From: UBA1858 sp965262455
Lineage (GTDB): Bacteria; Pseudomonadota; Gammaproteobacteria; UBA4575
Assembly: GCA_965262455.1 (NCBI GenBank)
Contig: CBDHFH010000003.1
Location: 248,001 to 312,000, forward strand
DNA length: 64,000 nucleotides
Direction of reading: 5' to 3'
Position numbers and translations under genes: made by a program. The notes beneath the pieces are model-generated. The model did not search any database. It was not told the DNA's origin and saw only the letters and a list, made by a program, of their open reading frames with translations. Shown piece by piece: positions 8,263-17,385 of the stretch. Numbering within the stretch: position 1 is the first letter of the stretch; the number at the start of each line of letters is the position of its first letter.

Positions 8263-9156
8263 ATGGCAAAGCCTACTGCGTATTTAATTGACTCCAGCAT
8301 TTATGTTTTTCGGGCATGGTACACACTGCCTGATCATTTAACGAATAAAAACGGCGAGCCAATGAACGCCGTGTATGGTTTTATAGACTTTGTGGCAAGT
8401 TTTTTAGAGGAAACCAACGCCACACATGCCTCTTTTGCTTTTGACCAAAGTTTAACTAGTTCATTTCGAAATACTATTTATCCACCTTACAAGGCAAATA
8501 GAGATCCTGCTCCCGATGAATTAAAACGACAATTTGACTATTGTCGCCGCTTTATTGAAGCGGCAGGCTTTCCTCTATTAAGTAGCGATAGATATGAAGC
8601 AGATGATTTAATTGGTACTGCAGCATCGCATGCGCGCTCACAAGGTCACAAGGTGACGATATTAAGTGCAGATAAAGATTTAGCTCAATTAATTGACGAA
8701 CACGACACCTTATGGGACTACGCAAGAAATCGAAAATTTAACCCCAAAAAAGTGAAAGAGCATTTTGGCGTGCGCCCGGATCAAATTGCTGATCAGCTCG
8801 CGATTGCTGGAGATAAGGTAGATAATATCCCGGGCGTTCCAGGCGTTGGTATGACCACCGCGGCACGCTTGCTTACAAAATTCGAAACTATCGAAGGTCT
8901 GCTGGAAAACATCTCAGCCATCAGTGACATGGGTATTCGTGGTGCCAAACGCATTCAAGGGCTTATTGAAGAACATCAGGATACGATTTTATTATGCAAA
9001 AAGCTCACGGAAATCAAATGTGATGCCGAAACAATTAGCGATGACTTTGAGCTACAGCGCAGTCAATGTGATTACGCGGAGCTAGATGAATTATTCACTG
9101 ACATTGGATTTGGCAATCTGCGCCGTGAAAAGTGGAAGAAATTATTACACAGCTAA
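8263..9156 (+). CDS. stand-alone 5'-3' exonuclease / flap endonuclease (FEN family)
   Basis: A 297-residue protein equivalent to the N-terminal 5'-3' exonuclease domain of DNA polymerase I, without a polymerase. Visible motifs are the metal-binding AYLIDSSIYVFRAWY at the N-terminus, YKANRDPAPDELKRQF, YEADDLIG, LSADKDLAQLI and the helix-3-turn segment GDKVDNIPGVPGVG. It is related to E. coli Xni (ExoIX) but longer, and keeps the acidic residues usually needed for two metals. Full-length polA at 32986-35691 also has this domain, so the cell carries two such nucleases. Family assignment is sure, precise role inferred (flap or primer removal, repair). Confidence 0.88.
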   Translation: MAKPTAYLIDSSIYVFRAWYTLPDHLTNKNGEPMNAVYGFIDFVASFLEETNATHASFAFDQSLTSSFRNTIYPPYKANRDPAPDELKRQFDYCRRFIEAAGFPLLSSDRYEADDLIGTAASHARSQGHKVTILSADKDLAQLIDEHDTLWDYARNRKFNPKKVKEHFGVRPDQIADQLAIAGDKVDNIPGVPGVGMTTAARLLTKFETIEGLLENISAISDMGIRGAKRIQGLIEEHQDTILLCKKLTEIKCDAETISDDFELQRSQCDYAELDELFTDIGFGNLRREKWKKLLHS

Positions 9157-9167
9157 CCTTCACACGG

Positions 9168-10274
9168 TTATTGATTTGCCCCGATTTGTTTAGCTAACTG
9201 CTGTTGCATTTTCTTCTCTGCCGCAAGGTCAGCATTATTCTTATAATCCACCAATGGCCAGCCTTGTAAATGTTGCGTGATGAGTTGGTAAATCGCATCA
9301 ATATGTAAATCTGTGTCATTCAATGCTGGAATATAATTAAATGATTCCCCACCAGCCTGCATAAATATTTCACGATTCAACATATCAATTTCCTCTAACG
9401 TTTCTACACAGTCTGCCGAGAAGCCTGGGCAAAACACATCCACTGATTTGATATTTTCATTAGGCAAAACTTCGAGCGTTTTATCAGTATAAGGTTGCAG
9501 CCACTCCTCACGCCCAAAGCGTGATTGAAACGTCACTCGCCATTGCGAGTCATTCAAACCAAGCTCCTCAGCTATTAAACGTGCAGTTTTATGGCATTGG
9601 CAATGATAAGGGTCTCCAGCAAGCAAATAACGCTTGGGTAAGCCATGAAAAGAAAATATCAATAGTTGACTTTGGTTTTGTGTCAACCAATATTGTTTGA
9701 TTCTATCGACGCATGACTTGATGTAGTTTTTATCGTCAGCATAGTTATTAATAAACCTCAGCTCTGGCATCCAGCGTAATTTATTAAATACACTTGCCAC
9801 AGCATCGAATGTTGACCCTGTCGTTGAACCGGAGTATTGCGGGTATAACGGCATCACCAGTAATCGCGTGACATTTTTATTCTGCATTTCAAGCAAAGCA
9901 GACTCAATAGACGGATTGCCGTAACGCATAGCAAAATCTATTTCGATAAAGTCTAGTTTGTTTTGACTAAGCTTATCTCTTAAGCCTTGTAGTTGGGATT
10001 TGGTGTGCACCATAAGTGGTGAACCCTGGTCTGACCATATTTTTGCATATGTGGCCGCACTGCTTTTGGGACGTATTCGCAATATGATTAGATTAAGTAC
10101 CAACCACCATAAAGGCCGAGGAAATTCAACAACGCGCGGGTCCCATAAAAATTCAGCCAAGTATTTTCTTAACGCCGCAGGTGTGGCTTCATCAGGGGTG
10201 CCGAGGTTGGTAATTAATACCCCGATGTTTTCATTTGTCGAGTGGTTATAGTCACTTTTCCCTAAGTACTTCAT
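9168..10274 (-). CDS. hemH: ferrochelatase
   Basis: Inserts Fe2+ into protoporphyrin IX, the last step of heme synthesis. The N-terminal GVLITNLGTPDEAT segment, the catalytic His in FSFHGLPKRY and the FCPGFSADCVETLEEI segment are all present. The open frame starts at 10316, but the first 14 residues do not fit the family, so the ATG at 10274 is preferred (368 residues). The C-terminal tail after about 330 is somewhat extended. It is convergent with the exonuclease gene, 11 bp away. Confidence 0.95.
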   Translation of the reverse strand: MKYLGKSDYNHSTNENIGVLITNLGTPDEATPAALRKYLAEFLWDPRVVEFPRPLWWLVLNLIILRIRPKSSAATYAKIWSDQGSPLMVHTKSQLQGLRDKLSQNKLDFIEIDFAMRYGNPSIESALLEMQNKNVTRLLVMPLYPQYSGSTTGSTFDAVASVFNKLRWMPELRFINNYADDKNYIKSCVDRIKQYWLTQNQSQLLIFSFHGLPKRYLLAGDPYHCQCHKTARLIAEELGLNDSQWRVTFQSRFGREEWLQPYTDKTLEVLPNENIKSVDVFCPGFSADCVETLEEIDMLNREIFMQAGGESFNYIPALNDTDLHIDAIYQLITQHLQGWPLVDYKNNADLAAEKKMQQQLAKQIGANQ

Positions 10275-10356
10275 AAGTTTGGCCAGTGCATGTCCGCAAA
10301 AGACGACAGCATACAACGACTCTGGTAGAGACTAAAAGTTTATTGCCAGAAACTTG

Positions 10357-10947
10357 CTAGGAAAACTGTCTCAGCCTTTTATGTAGAGGGCTTGTACGGG
10401 GAAAGTGTGCAAGTAGAAATTTCATCTGATCGGCCATCACTCTGCGCCCTTGCAAGTAAATATACTCCGCATGGGTTGGCACAAAAGGCACTGCGATTAA
10501 CTGCATTTTGGCTTGCTCAGGTGTGTAATTTGCTTTTTGATTGTTGCAACGCTTGCAGGCTGTGACGACATTTTTCCAGGTGTCTTCACCTCCTTGACTA
10601 ATTGGAGTGACATGGTCGCGTGATAAATCTCTGCGTGAGAAACGTTCGCCACAATACATGCACAAGTGGGCGTCGCGCTTGAAGAGTGTTTGATTATTTA
10701 GCGGGGGAATGTAGCTTTCATGTAAGGATTTGTTGCTTCCATATGTAGCAATTATCGAATTCACTTCGATAAAGCTGTGCAGACCTGTTTTCGCATTCAC
10801 GCCGCCGTGCACAATATATAGTGATTCACCACAAGCATACGCTACTTGTTCAGAGTAATACAATTTCGTGGCAGCTTGGTAATCAATCCATTCCAGAGGC
10901 ATGCCCGATACATCTGTCCGTAATACCTGTTGCCCTAATGCATGCAA
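10357..10947 (-). CDS. HNH endonuclease
   Basis: HNH (His-Me finger) nuclease with two zinc CxxC pairs (CMYCG and CKRCN) around the catalytic SRDHVTPISQGG segment, in the C-terminal half. The N-terminal VLRTDVSGMPLEWIDYQAA block is typical of the chromosomal HNH family found widely in proteobacteria. The start is a TTG with AAGGA only a few bases upstream. No methyltransferase or other restriction gene is nearby, so a restriction-modification role is not supported. The biological role of this family is unclear. Confidence 0.85.
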   Translation of the reverse strand: MHALGQQVLRTDVSGMPLEWIDYQAATKLYYSEQVAYACGESLYIVHGGVNAKTGLHSFIEVNSIIATYGSNKSLHESYIPPLNNQTLFKRDAHLCMYCGERFSRRDLSRDHVTPISQGGEDTWKNVVTACKRCNNQKANYTPEQAKMQLIAVPFVPTHAEYIYLQGRRVMADQMKFLLAHFPRTSPLHKRLRQFS

Positions 10948-11060
10948 GTTCCTTACTCCAGACTTGTAAGACGAGTGCTACTCTAATGATAGTCAACACA
11001 TCTGGCAAGCACTAAAGCGGGATACACAATATGAAAGTTTTGTTAAACATAATGGTTCAA

Positions 11061-11486
11061 TTAGCGATTTTGCTTTTCCCATTTATGTTTTAATGCTTTT
11101 TGCTCCTCTGGGGGTAAGTCTTTGTACCATTGATACTTACGCTTAATTTTTTCACGCTCTTCGGGTGGTAGGGATTTAAATTTTTCCCTGCGTTGTTGTA
11201 CAGCACGCTTTTCTTCTGGTGTCATCTGACTCCATCGTTGCAAGCGATGTTGAATTTTATTCTTTCGTTCTTGAGGAAGAGAATCCCACTCACGTGTAAG
11301 GTGATTAAGCCGCTGTTGACGTTGCGCGGGTAATGTTGACCAATCATTTTTGATCGGTTCAAGTATGCGTTGCTGATTAGCATTCAACTGTTGCCACTCT
11401 ATAGCCTCTTGAGAGGATACGGGCGAAATTGTTAGCAGCATAACTAAACACAGATTAAACAATAAAGTAGTTATGTGCATGCACAT
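11061..11486 (-). CDS. DUF3106 domain-containing exported protein
   Basis: A 141-residue protein with an N-terminal signal peptide (hydrophobic to about residue 25, cleavage probably near SSQEA). The remainder is a repeated charged helix motif of about 17 residues with W..LP..R/E signatures, characteristic of DUF3106. It is probably periplasmic. It follows the sigma-factor and DUF3619 genes on the same strand, an arrangement common in proteobacteria, so it may act in envelope sensing for that sigma factor. Function is not known. Confidence 0.8.
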   Translation of the reverse strand: MCMHITTLLFNLCLVMLLTISPVSSQEAIEWQQLNANQQRILEPIKNDWSTLPAQRQQRLNHLTREWDSLPQERKNKIQHRLQRWSQMTPEEKRAVQQRREKFKSLPPEEREKIKRKYQWYKDLPPEEQKALKHKWEKQNR

Positions 11487-11495
11487 TGCAAACGT

Positions 11496-11852
11496 TTAGC
11501 CTTGTGACTCTTGTTGAGACAACCATAGGTAGAAGTCATACTGTTCATACAAGTCAATATTGGCATCGGCTTCAAATAACACTGCATCGAGCTGCATGTC
11601 GTTTACTTCATCAAACTGTAATTGAGGCTGACCAACTATTAAAAATCCCGCTAACGCAACAATAGATGCAAACGTTGCAACCCCACCAAACATCGGCCAT
11701 TTACTCCATATGCGCGTGCTAGCCTGATCATCGAGTACTTGTGCACGAGTGATTTGTAATTGATAACGCGTATCTGCATCAAGCTCCTCGACAGAGCGAT
11801 CAAGTACACTCTTAATTTGTTGATTTAATTTTTCTTGATTGATATTACTCAT
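11496..11852 (-). CDS. DUF3619 family membrane protein, putative anti-sigma factor
   Basis: A 118-residue protein starting MSNINQEKLN. Its ATG overlaps the stop of the upstream sigma-factor gene (ATGA), which indicates translational coupling. A cytoplasmic N-terminal helix region (1-50) is followed by one membrane segment (about 52-75) and a short acidic periplasmic tail. This topology and the position next to a sigma factor suggest an anti-sigma factor, but that is inferred. The open frame extends upstream into the sigma gene; the coupled ATG is preferred. Confidence 0.75.
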   Translation of the reverse strand: MSNINQEKLNQQIKSVLDRSVEELDADTRYQLQITRAQVLDDQASTRIWSKWPMFGGVATFASIVALAGFLIVGQPQLQFDEVNDMQLDAVLFEADANIDLYEQYDFYLWLSQQESQG

Positions 11853-12421
11853 ATGTCTTCTGCTAATAATGATTTCAGTGTACTCATAGCACGTGATAAA
11901 TGTGTTTTTACACTGCCCTGAGAGCATTTCATAATGTGTGCTGTTTCTTCAACATCAAATCCTTCCCAAATTCTCAATAATACTGTTTGCCGTTGTCGAA
12001 AGGATAACTTGTTAAGCGCTGACTGCAATTTACCCATCGAAAAATCCAGCTGTGTTTGCTCCAGAGGCGAGGGTTGACTTGATTCAACTTGCAGCTCCTC
12101 ATGAGATATGTCTTCTTCATTCGATTTTGACCAATGCAGCTTACTTCGCACACCCGACCATCGATGCCAGTCCTTGATGCGATTTTGTAAAATTCTATAA
12201 AACAAAGGTCGCCATTCCTGACTGGAATGATGAATATAACGCTTCATTAGTGATTCCATTGCGTCCTGAACAAGATCCAGTGCATCACTGGCATTACGTG
12301 TTTCAATCATCGCCATACGGTATGCACGTTGCTCAATCTGACTGTAGAAATTCGCTAGTTCCTGGCGCTGATCTTGTGTAACCTTCAGGACGATTTCCTC
12401 ATTACATGGTTCATAATACAT
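11849..12421 (-). CDS. ECF-type RNA polymerase sigma factor
   Basis: Sigma-70 family, extracytoplasmic-function type, 190 residues. Region 2 lies at about 25-95 (with the DALDLVQDAMESL helix and RPLFYRILQNRIKDWHR), and region 4 at about 130-185, including a helix-turn-helix with VEETAHIMKCSQGSVKTHLSRA. A Ser/Glu-rich linker joins them. It is translationally coupled to a DUF3619 putative anti-sigma factor and followed by a DUF3106 exported protein. The regulon is unknown. ECF sigma factors often control their own operon, but I could not identify a matching promoter. Confidence 0.88.
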   Translation of the reverse strand: MYYEPCNEEIVLKVTQDQRQELANFYSQIEQRAYRMAMIETRNASDALDLVQDAMESLMKRYIHHSSQEWRPLFYRILQNRIKDWHRWSGVRSKLHWSKSNEEDISHEELQVESSQPSPLEQTQLDFSMGKLQSALNKLSFRQRQTVLLRIWEGFDVEETAHIMKCSQGSVKTHLSRAMSTLKSLLAEDI

Positions 12422-12785
12422 ACAGGCTTAACCCAGTTTAATAGCCACTTAATTCTAATAACGATTGATCTTTAAGTCAGGTTGACAAGCAACCAGAAGG
12501 CAAACCTATTGCGCTTACTTAAAGAGGTTTATTCACAATCAACATTAAAGTTATGTGAATTCTAGCTGGTTTCTCGCGGCCTGATAGAATTTACTCTAAG
12601 TGTATGATTTTTATGCAAGAAAGTTTGTATGCCGGTTGATCAATCTAAAAATAATGCGCTAGAAATACCTCTTCTAGGGACTTATTCGTATTCTTTTCCA
12701 CATATTTATCCACAGCTTTTGTGGATAGAAATTTCGATCCACAAGACGCTTTATCTAACAATCTTCATGAACTAATTCTTTTAGA
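12422..12785. other. 364-bp divergent intergenic region between the sigma factor and priA
   Basis: AT-rich, with no supported gene. It contains the second DnaA-box triplet (12694-12728) near priA. A 48-codon frame at 12629-12775 runs through the boxes but has no family match and no clear ribosome site. Confidence 0.55.
12694..12728 (+). promoter_or_regulatory. DnaA-box triplet upstream of priA
   Basis: TTTTCCACA at 12694-12702 (one mismatch to TTATnCACA), TTATCCACA at 12706-12714 (perfect) and TGTGGATAG at 12720-12728 (inverted, one mismatch). Spacers are 3 and 5 bp, exactly as upstream of rpmE. The central 20 or so bases are almost identical between the two loci. It lies about 58 bp before the priA start, so it may overlap the promoter. 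Confidence 0.65.
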
Positions 12786-14996
12786 ATGATGACCTCAAAG
12801 AAGTTTGCTCAAGTGGCTATAGACTCACCCTTGAGACAATTATTCGATTACCAAATTCCGAGTGAATTCGAGCACATCGAACCTGGCACACGTGTACTCG
12901 TGCCGTTTGGTCAGCGAAAGGTCGTAGGGATCATCATCCACCTCACTCACGAGAGCAACATCAATCTTGCACGTATAAAAAATATTCACTCTGTGCTTGA
13001 TCAGCAAGCCGTTTTTGATCAAGAAAGCTTCTCACTAATCAAATGGGCCACTCGCTACTATCACTTTCCTTTAGGCGCAGGTTTATTTAGCGCATTACCA
13101 CCTGCTTTGCGCAAAGCCAATCAAAGCACGCGCATTGATGGTGAGAACACCTGGATGATTAGCCCTGACGCAATGCTTGCTGAGCTCAGTCGAGCTCCTA
13201 AACAAGCAGAAATTTTTGCCTGGTTAACCAAACAGGCTAATGAAGTGACAGCTACCATGCTGAATACACAATTCCCAAATAGTCACTCAGCCATTCATGC
13301 TCTCGAAACACGGGGATTTATTAATAAACAATCGGCCACTAATGACAGCCCACACATTGAGCAGGTAAACCCTGTAGCAATTAAATTAACCAATGAGCAA
13401 CAGACTGCGTGTAAGTGTATTACTCAATCAATTGATGAATTTAATGTAACACTGCTTGAAGGCGTGACGGGGAGTGGCAAAACTGAAGTCTACTTTAGTG
13501 CTATTTCTCATATCTTATCCCGCAATGCGTACGCCCAAGTGCTTATATTAGTGCCTGAGATTGGCTTAACACCACAATTACATGACCGCTTGATTGATTA
13601 CTTCGGCATTAACATTGGTTTATTGCATTCAAATACATCTGCAAAACAACGCAAGCTTACTTGGCTAAAAATAGCCAAAGGTGATATTCGAATCATTCTA
13701 GGAACACGTCTTGCGGTGTTTACCCCGATACCGCATCTCGCATTGATCATTATTGATGAAGAGCATGACGCTTCGTTAAAACAGCAAGAAGGGTTTCTCT
13801 ATCATGCTCGTGATGTAGCGATTTACCGCGCCAAGCAAATGAATATTCCCATTGTATTAGGCTCCGCGACACCTTCATTTGAGTCTCTACATAATTCACA
13901 ACTTAAAAAATACTCCCACGCACAACTGCAAAAGCGTGCGCTCTCTAGTGACATGCCCGACATTGAGTTAGTGGATATGCGCGCAGAACCGGCAGTAGCA
14001 CCACTCTCCACACCCTTACTGCGTGCAATGAGTAAACACCTAAGCGCTGGCCAACAAGTGATTTTATTTTTAAATCGTCGCGGTTATTCACCTGCTTTAC
14101 TTTGTCACGACTGTGGTTGGGTAGCACAGTGTGATCGTTGTGATGCCAATATGACCTATCACAGTCAAAGTAATCAATTGATCTGTCATCATTGTGAACG
14201 CACACGCCGTAAACACGCGGTCTGCCCACAATGTCATTCGACTAATCTCATCATGTTGGGTCATGGCACACAACGCATCGAAGAAACGCTGCTAAAAGAA
14301 TTTAAGCAATATTCCGTTGTGCGCCTAGATCGAGATGTGACTCGCCGTAAAGGGTTACTCGAAACAATTTTAAAAGAGATACGCCAACATAAACACCATA
14401 TCATTATAGGCACACAAATCTTATCCAAAGGACATGATTTTCCTAATGTATCTTTAGTCGGCATACTCGATATTGATTATGGTATTCATAGCGCCGACTT
14501 CCGTGCCTTAGAACGAAATGCACAGCTACTGGTACAAGTCGCTGGGCGCTCGGGTCGTCGCGAAACTAAGGGACATGTGATTGTCCAGACACATACCCCA
14601 GATCATCCTCTACTGTCGACATTAGTTAAATACGGATATAGCTCTTTTGCCAAACAGGCATTGGCGCTGCGCTCTGAATGGAAGCTACCGCCATATACAT
14701 ATCACATTGCTATTCGCGCACGTAGCCACAATAGTGGTGATTTATTAACATTTTTAGACAAAGCCAAATCACTATCTGCCCAATTACTGCCGGATGAAAT
14801 TACAGTTCAAGGGCCCATTAACGCCTCAATGGAAAAAAAAGCCGGCCAATATCGCGCATTCATTTTACTCACCATGAACCGACGTGGCATTTACACACAA
14901 CACATCAATGATTGTTTAACTCAGCTAGATTCACTGAAAGCAGCAAAAAAAGTCAAGTGGAGTATAGATGTCGACCCGATTGATAATTTTATTTAA
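12786..14996 (+). CDS. priA: primosomal protein N' (replication restart helicase PriA)
   Basis: 3'-5' DNA helicase that recognises stalled forks and loads the replisome. The N-terminal DNA-binding domain starts KFAQVAIDSPLRQLFDY. Walker A (GVTGSGKTE) is near residue 225, with the DEEH Walker B box and the SATPS motif after it. Two clusters of zinc cysteines (CHDCGWVAQCDRC and CHHCERTRRKHAVCPQC) follow, then the helicase C domain with GTQILSKGHDFPNV. At 736 residues it is full length. Two ATGs stand in tandem; neither has a strong ribosome site. A DnaA-box triplet lies directly upstream. Confidence 0.97.
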   Translation: MMTSKKFAQVAIDSPLRQLFDYQIPSEFEHIEPGTRVLVPFGQRKVVGIIIHLTHESNINLARIKNIHSVLDQQAVFDQESFSLIKWATRYYHFPLGAGLFSALPPALRKANQSTRIDGENTWMISPDAMLAELSRAPKQAEIFAWLTKQANEVTATMLNTQFPNSHSAIHALETRGFINKQSATNDSPHIEQVNPVAIKLTNEQQTACKCITQSIDEFNVTLLEGVTGSGKTEVYFSAISHILSRNAYAQVLILVPEIGLTPQLHDRLIDYFGINIGLLHSNTSAKQRKLTWLKIAKGDIRIILGTRLAVFTPIPHLALIIIDEEHDASLKQQEGFLYHARDVAIYRAKQMNIPIVLGSATPSFESLHNSQLKKYSHAQLQKRALSSDMPDIELVDMRAEPAVAPLSTPLLRAMSKHLSAGQQVILFLNRRGYSPALLCHDCGWVAQCDRCDANMTYHSQSNQLICHHCERTRRKHAVCPQCHSTNLIMLGHGTQRIEETLLKEFKQYSVVRLDRDVTRRKGLLETILKEIRQHKHHIIIGTQILSKGHDFPNVSLVGILDIDYGIHSADFRALERNAQLLVQVAGRSGRRETKGHVIVQTHTPDHPLLSTLVKYGYSSFAKQALALRSEWKLPPYTYHIAIRARSHNSGDLLTFLDKAKSLSAQLLPDEITVQGPINASMEKKAGQYRAFILLTMNRRGIYTQHINDCLTQLDSLKAAKKVKWSIDVDPIDNFI

Positions 14997-15083
14997 GTGT
15001 TTAGTGTATAGCAGTTAATTTAGTGCCAGACATCCCATCAACCTGATGTACAATGCCGCATTTTATTGTTGCCGAGAAAAACA

Positions 15084-16835
15084 TTGAAGGAACTCATCAT
15101 CCAAGCGCTTTCTGACGCGATCACACAGTTACACAACGATGGAATTATAGCGACAGAATTTAATGGCAGTATCCAGGTGACTCGCAGTAAAGATGCCAGC
15201 CATGGTGATTACGCATCGAATATTGCTTTAGTATTTGCAAAGCAAATTGGGCTCAATGCAAAAGAATTTGCACAACTGTTAGCGGAAAAACTCCAAGCAA
15301 ATGCACTCTTTGATAATATTGAAGTTGCAGGCCCTGGATTTATCAACTTTTTTATTGCGCAAACCAATCATACTCATATCATTAGCAAGATACTCACTGA
15401 TAAAGATGCGTTTGGCAAAAACAATCGCGGCGACAATCAATCAATCCATATCGAATATGTTTCAGCTAATCCTACCGGCCCTCTGCATGTCGGCCACGGG
15501 CGCGGCGCGGCCTATGGTGCCACACTTGCCAACATATATATTGCTAACGGATACAATGTCCATCGTGAATATTACGTCAATGACGCAGGTCGTCAGATGG
15601 ATATTTTAGCTACGTCCGTGTGGTTGAGATATTTAGATTTATGTGGTGCTGAGTTGTCTTTCCCAAGCAATGGATACAAAGGAGATTATATTTGGGATAT
15701 CGCAGCAACAGCACATCGTACTTACAATGACAATTACTTTTCTGATCTTTCCTCGTTAATCACTACGCTGCCTAAAGACGAACCTGAAGGAGGAGATAAA
15801 GAACAACATATTGATGCGCTTATCACGCTTGCCAAACAGACATTAGGAGAGCAAGGCTATGCGATATTTTTTGAATTAAGCATAGACACCATACTGAATG
15901 ATATTAAAGATGATTTACATTTATTTGGTGTCGATTATGAAAACTGGTATTCAGAAAAAAGTTTATTTACTGAAAATAAAATTGAGCCAGTGGTCGAGCA
16001 GTTAAAAAATAACAATCACATCTACGAAAAGAATGGCGCACTATGGTTTGCCTCTTCAAAACTTGGTGATGAAAAAGACCGGGTGGTCATCAGGGACAAT
16101 GGTCAGCCGACTTATTTTGCTTCTGATATTGCATATCACGCAGATAAGTTTTCACAAGGATACGATAAAATAATTAATATTTGGGGCGCGGATCATCATG
16201 GCTACATCGCAAGAGTGCGCGCTGCATTGAAAGCCTTAGCGTTTGATGACACTAAACTTGATGTACTATTGGTACAGTTCGCAAATTTATACCGTGGCAA
16301 AGTCAAACAACAGATGTCTACACGATCTGGTGAATTTGTAACATTACGCGCACTAAGAAAAGAGGTCAGCTCTGATGCGGCGAGATTTTTTTATGTGATG
16401 CGCAAGAGCGAGCAGCATCTAGACTTTGACCTGGAGCTGGCAACTTCAACTAGCAACGAAAACCCTATGTATTATGTCCAATACGCACATGCAAGAATTT
16501 GCAGTGTAATCAGACAAGCTAATCATATGCTCGATATCAATAACTCAAACGAACTTGGTGATTTGTTGCAATCAGAAAATGAAATTGGCTTAATGAAAAA
16601 ATTAGCGGATTACCCAGAACAAATTATCTCAGCATGTAACAAGCAAGCACCTCATTTATTAGTCAACTATTTACGCGAACTCGCGCAGAAGTTTCATGGC
16701 TACTATAATGACACACAAATCCTTGTTGATACCGCCTCGTTACGCAATGCACGTCTATTGTTAATTGAAGCAACACGCCAAGTACTTGCAAATGGATTGT
16801 TCATAATAGGCGTGAATGCACCTGAAAAAATGTAG
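15084..16835 (+). CDS. argS: arginine--tRNA ligase
   Basis: Class I arginyl-tRNA synthetase. The N-terminal Add-1 domain covers about 1-100; the HIGH-like HVGHGRG motif follows ANPTGPLH near residue 135, and the C-terminal anticodon-binding domain (DALR fold) ends the protein. The KMSKS position is replaced by VKQQMSTRSG, as is normal in ArgRS. No ATG is in frame near the N-terminus. TTG at 15084 has GAG at a suitable distance and is preferred (583 residues); TTG at 15066 is an alternative that adds six residues. A SPOR-domain gene follows 9 bases downstream. Confidence 0.94.
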   Translation: MKELIIQALSDAITQLHNDGIIATEFNGSIQVTRSKDASHGDYASNIALVFAKQIGLNAKEFAQLLAEKLQANALFDNIEVAGPGFINFFIAQTNHTHIISKILTDKDAFGKNNRGDNQSIHIEYVSANPTGPLHVGHGRGAAYGATLANIYIANGYNVHREYYVNDAGRQMDILATSVWLRYLDLCGAELSFPSNGYKGDYIWDIAATAHRTYNDNYFSDLSSLITTLPKDEPEGGDKEQHIDALITLAKQTLGEQGYAIFFELSIDTILNDIKDDLHLFGVDYENWYSEKSLFTENKIEPVVEQLKNNNHIYEKNGALWFASSKLGDEKDRVVIRDNGQPTYFASDIAYHADKFSQGYDKIINIWGADHHGYIARVRAALKALAFDDTKLDVLLVQFANLYRGKVKQQMSTRSGEFVTLRALRKEVSSDAARFFYVMRKSEQHLDFDLELATSTSNENPMYYVQYAHARICSVIRQANHMLDINNSNELGDLLQSENEIGLMKKLADYPEQIISACNKQAPHLLVNYLRELAQKFHGYYNDTQILVDTASLRNARLLLIEATRQVLANGLFIIGVNAPEKM

Positions 16836-16844
16836 AATACTCAA

Positions 16845-17369
16845 ATGGCTACTCGCACATCGCGCAAAAAAAGAACCACTTCTAAAAGCACACCATTACC
16901 CGGTTGGGTGTGGTTAGTCACTGGTCTTGTGATTGGTTTAAGTGCAACGTTTTTACCCAGCATAAATGAAAAATCAAACCAGCAACAAGTGATGACTAGT
17001 GAATCTGAAAAGCCATCAATTCCACCTGCCAGTAAACGTACTTTTGACTTTTATACATTGTTGCCTGAATTAGAGGTCGTGGTTGATAAAGATAATACTC
17101 TAAATGAGGGCCATTCAACGCAGCAATTACCTGCAGGCGAATATGTATTGCAAGTGGGTTCTTTTAAAAGCAGCGATGAAGCCGACAGCCTAAAAGCTCA
17201 ACTCGCATTAATGGGAGTAGAAACAAATATAGAGGTCGTTAAAGTGAATACCATTAGCTGGCACCGAGTGCGAATAGGACCAAGCAAGGATATTGATCAA
17301 TTACAAACAACTCAGCGACGACTGCGAACCAAAAATATGGACTCCATTCTATTGAAAGTTCGCAGTTGA
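16845..17369 (+). CDS. SPOR domain-containing inner-membrane protein (FtsN-like)
   Basis: A 174-residue bitopic protein: a short, very basic cytoplasmic N-terminus, one membrane segment (about 21-38), a linker, and a C-terminal SPOR domain (about 95-172) with the QVGSFKSSDEAD segment. SPOR domains bind septal peptidoglycan stripped of stem peptides. Location after argS is conserved in many gammaproteobacteria, where the gene is annotated as an FtsN-like division protein. It is shorter than E. coli FtsN and the essential FtsN segment was not identified, so the role in division is inferred. Confidence 0.85.
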   Translation: MATRTSRKKRTTSKSTPLPGWVWLVTGLVIGLSATFLPSINEKSNQQQVMTSESEKPSIPPASKRTFDFYTLLPELEVVVDKDNTLNEGHSTQQLPAGEYVLQVGSFKSSDEADSLKAQLALMGVETNIEVVKVNTISWHRVRIGPSKDIDQLQTTQRRLRTKNMDSILLKVRS

Positions 17370-17385
17370 TTTTTAGCAGTTGGAA

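Noticed and set aside
10357..10947. HNH nuclease as part of a restriction or defence system
   Set aside because: Its neighbours are hemH and a DUF3106 gene; no methyltransferase or defence gene is near, and the family is widespread in core genomes.
12629..12775. 48-codon frame upstream of priA running through the DnaA boxes
   Set aside because: No clear ribosome site, no recognisable family and it lies in a control region.
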